64,000 nt of DNA from Planctomycetota bacterium (GTDB lineage Bacteria > Planctomycetota > UBA1135 > UBA2386): positions 1 through 64,000 of the forward strand of contig JADJWQ010000002.1 in assembly GCA_016716265.1 (NCBI GenBank), given 5' to 3'. Each line of letters starts with the position of its first letter. Position 1 is the stretch's first letter. The notes below the pieces were generated by a model. That model saw nothing but the letters and a program-made list of their open reading frames with translations, did no database searches and was not told where the DNA came from. The position numbers were made by a program, and so were the translations under genes. Below, in pieces: positions 62,315-64,000 of the stretch.

Positions 62315-63367
62315 ATGGTCGCCCCGCAACGCGTGTTCGTCCGCGCCCCGAACTGGGTCGGTGACTTCGTCATGGCGACGCCGGCGTTCGCGCGCATCCG
62401 CACCGCGTTCCCTGCTGCGACGATCGTCGGCGGCATGCGCGGCTACCTGCGCGGCCTGCAGGAGGGTGCGGACTGGTTCGATGCGACCATCGACACACCG
62501 CGCGCCGGTGGGCTGCGCGGTCTGCTCGCCCAGGCGCGCGCGTTGCGTGCGCACCGGTTCGATCTCGCGATCCTGCTGCCGAACTCGCTGGAGACGGCGC
62601 TGGTCGCGCGGCTCGCCGGCATCCCGCAGCGCTTCGGCTACACACAGGGGCGCGGCCTGCTGATGACCGGCGGTCCGCGCGTCGCCAGCCTGCGGCCGTG
62701 GTGGTCGCGCACCGGGGTGCGCCGCGCGCCCGAGCCGATGCCCGACTACTACCGCCGGCTGCTCGACGCGCTCGGCCTGCCGCCCGGCCCGACGCGGACG
62801 ACGCTCCCGGTGACCGACGCGGACCGCAGCGCCTGCGACGCCTGGCTCGCCGCGCGCGGCGTCGCACCGGATCGGCGACTCGTGTTGTTCACGGCGGGGG
62901 CGTCGTTCGGCGCCAGCAAGCTGTGGTTGCCCGAGCGCTTCGCCGCGGTGGCGCGCCACTTCGCGGCGCTGCCCGACACCACGTCGATCGTGCTCGCCGG
63001 GCCGGCGGAGACCGCGCTCGCGCAGGACATCGCCGCGCAGGCCGGACGCGGCGTGCTCGCGACGACGGATCCGGTCCTGCCGTTCGGCACGCTCAAGGCG
63101 CTCGTCGAGCGCAGCGCGCTCCTGATCACGACCGACACCGGCCCGCGACACATCGCGGTGGCGTTCGGCAAGCCGGTGGTCTGCGTCATGGGGCCGACCG
63201 ACCCTCGCTACACGAACTACGCATTGGAGCGGCAAACCGTCATCCGTCGCGACCTGCCGTGTGTGCCGTGCCACCGCAAGGTCTGCCCGCTCGGCCACCA
63301 CGATTGCATGCGCGGGATCGAGGTCGCGGAGGTCATCAGCGCGGCCGAGCGGTCGCTCGCACCGTGA
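62315..63367 (+). CDS. waaF: Lipopolysaccharide heptosyltransferase (GT9, WaaF-like)
   Basis: 350 residues. GT9 motifs: VFVRAPNWVGDFVMATPAFARI at the N-terminus (in pieces APNWVGDFVMATPA), FDLAILLPNSLETAL, RFGYTQGRG, then VLFTAGASFGASKLWLPERF and TTDTGPRHIAVAFGKPVVCVMG (nucleotide-sugar site), ending LPCVPCHRKVCPLGHHDCM with four Cys as in heptosyltransferase II. Transfers L-glycero-D-manno-heptose to LPS inner core at the inner membrane. It implies an outer membrane with heptose-containing LPS. Divergent from tex, 115 bases apart. Confidence 0.93.
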   Translation: MVAPQRVFVRAPNWVGDFVMATPAFARIRTAFPAATIVGGMRGYLRGLQEGADWFDATIDTPRAGGLRGLLAQARALRAHRFDLAILLPNSLETALVARLAGIPQRFGYTQGRGLLMTGGPRVASLRPWWSRTGVRRAPEPMPDYYRRLLDALGLPPGPTRTTLPVTDADRSACDAWLAARGVAPDRRLVLFTAGASFGASKLWLPERFAAVARHFAALPDTTSIVLAGPAETALAQDIAAQAGRGVLATTDPVLPFGTLKALVERSALLITTDTGPRHIAVAFGKPVVCVMGPTDPRYTNYALERQTVIRRDLPCVPCHRKVCPLGHHDCMRGIEVAEVISAAERSLAP

Positions 63368-63404
63368 CCGGCGTGCTCGCGCCAGTGCGTCGCGCCCACG
63401 CTCG

Positions 63405-64000
63405 TCAATCGAAGACGGCCGCGCACCAGCTGACGCACCCCTGTCCGGCCGCGTCCACCGATTGGCCGTAGTCGAGCAGCCTACCGGGCGCGTCGGCCAA
63501 TGCGGCGACCAGATACATCGCGCTCGCACTGCACAGCTGATCCGGATTGCCGCCCGACAGCACCCGGCGGTGGAACGCGCCCGCGTTCGCGTCCAGCAAC
63601 GGCTCGAGCCGGTGACGGTCGTCGCGCTCGAGACGCTCCCGCCGCGCCGCGTCCACCGGCTCGCGATCGCCGAACTCGGGGCCGACGTGCGCGAGGTCGG
63701 CACCGCCGACGAAGCACACGCGGCCACCGTGTGCGCCGGCCGCGGCACGCAGCGCTGCGAGGATGCGGCGCACGTACCGCGTCGAGCCTGGATCGCCGTC
63801 GTGGTGGGTCAGGGCGCCGCACAGGAACCCGGCGACGCGGACCGCGGGTCGATCGGCGAACAGCCGCGCCAGGAACAGCATCTGGAACTCGATGCTGTGC
63901 TCGCCGCGGTGCAGGAACCGATCGGCGCGCGACGGCGCTCCGACCGCGTCGTGCACGGCAGCGACGAACCCGCGGTCCGTGCGCAGCGTCCCGCACGGCG
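63405..64000 (-). CDS. amrB: MEMO1-family / AmmeMemoRadiSam system protein B (5' end outside window)
   Basis: The frame is open to the window edge (GTLRTDRGFVAAVHDAVGAP precedes the first internal GTG), so the start is missing. Motifs of the family: HRGEHSIEFQMLFLARLF (His/Glu pair), VCFVGGADLAHVGPEFG (metal-site HV) and the end VLSGGNPDQLCSASAMYLV with DYGQSVD. It is the MEMO component, usually encoded with an AMMECR1 protein and a radical SAM enzyme, which would be expected just outside the window. Its role is in an uncharacterised radical-SAM process. Confidence 0.85.
   Translation of the reverse strand, partial: PCGTLRTDRGFVAAVHDAVGAPSRADRFLHRGEHSIEFQMLFLARLFADRPAVRVAGFLCGALTHHDGDPGSTRYVRRILAALRAAAGAHGGRVCFVGGADLAHVGPEFGDREPVDAARRERLERDDRHRLEPLLDANAGAFHRRVLSGGNPDQLCSASAMYLVAALADAPGRLLDYGQSVDAAGQGCVSWCAAVFD

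Overview
The window is about 70% or more G+C by eye and is almost fully coding. It looks like a Planctomycetota chromosome, probably one of the high-GC marine or soil lineages. The reasons are: secreted kelch, nidogen-like and FG-GAP proteins with signal peptides ending in Ala-Gln; an ECF sigma factor beside a CHAT protease; large DUF3857/transglutaminase secreted proteins; lipoproteins; and a heptosyltransferase, which implies a Gram-negative envelope. Myxococcota or Acidobacteriota are not excluded. No rRNA, tRNA, CRISPR array, transposase or integrase was seen.

Layout. 1-9993 (all minus): a partial lipoprotein-like gene, single-chain L-serine dehydratase, an alpha/beta hydrolase, a kelch protein, a nidogen-like protein broken by one missing base, a LON substrate-binding-domain protein, and two different histone-deacetylase-family enzymes in tandem. 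10135-14371 (plus): ECF sigma factor, membrane anti-sigma-like protein and a CHAT caspase-like protease. 14902-19606 (minus): a small lipoprotein coupled to an S8 protease lipoprotein, and an FG-GAP protein. 19607-20686: mostly non-coding, holding a decayed GT2 glycosyltransferase fragment. 20687-26304 (plus): RluA-family and TruD pseudouridine synthases and MTA phosphorylase in overlapping order, a hairpin that buries the next Shine-Dalgarno sequence, a Tat-exported Ntn-hydrolase, and a methyltransferase with a helical repeat tail.

26621-35645 is the most distinctive block. It has visibly lower G+C and weaker third-position GC bias than its flanks. Six tightly ordered plus-strand genes encode a Ser/Thr kinase, a tiny zinc-finger-like protein, an HPD-less J-like membrane protein with two zinc ribbons, a GrpE-like protein, an Hsp70 and a TPR/membrane/coiled-coil protein. 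Converging on them are an ECF-type sigma factor and a small conserved-looking protein. I infer a self-contained Hsp70 chaperone-signalling cassette; I do not know a name for it.

35807-47280: a secreted prenyltransferase-fold protein (plus), then, all minus, two DUF3857/transglutaminase paralogues (one without the catalytic Cys), a six-EF-hand secreted protein and a long disordered protein with a C-terminal NYN-like nuclease domain. 47509-51388 (minus): histidine kinase, OmpR-type regulator and a secreted protein, overlapping head to tail. 51503-57169 (plus): a methyltransferase, two ABC ATPase/permease pairs and a NtrB-like membrane kinase in one chain of overlapping genes. 57170-57797: non-coding, with a perfect 14-bp hairpin and a 16-bp tandem repeat. 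57798-64000: a 73-residue possible Sm-fold protein, a Nudix-like enzyme and Tex with an unusual acidic repeat insert (minus); heptosyltransferase (plus); and a partial MEMO/AmmeMemoRadiSam-B protein (minus).
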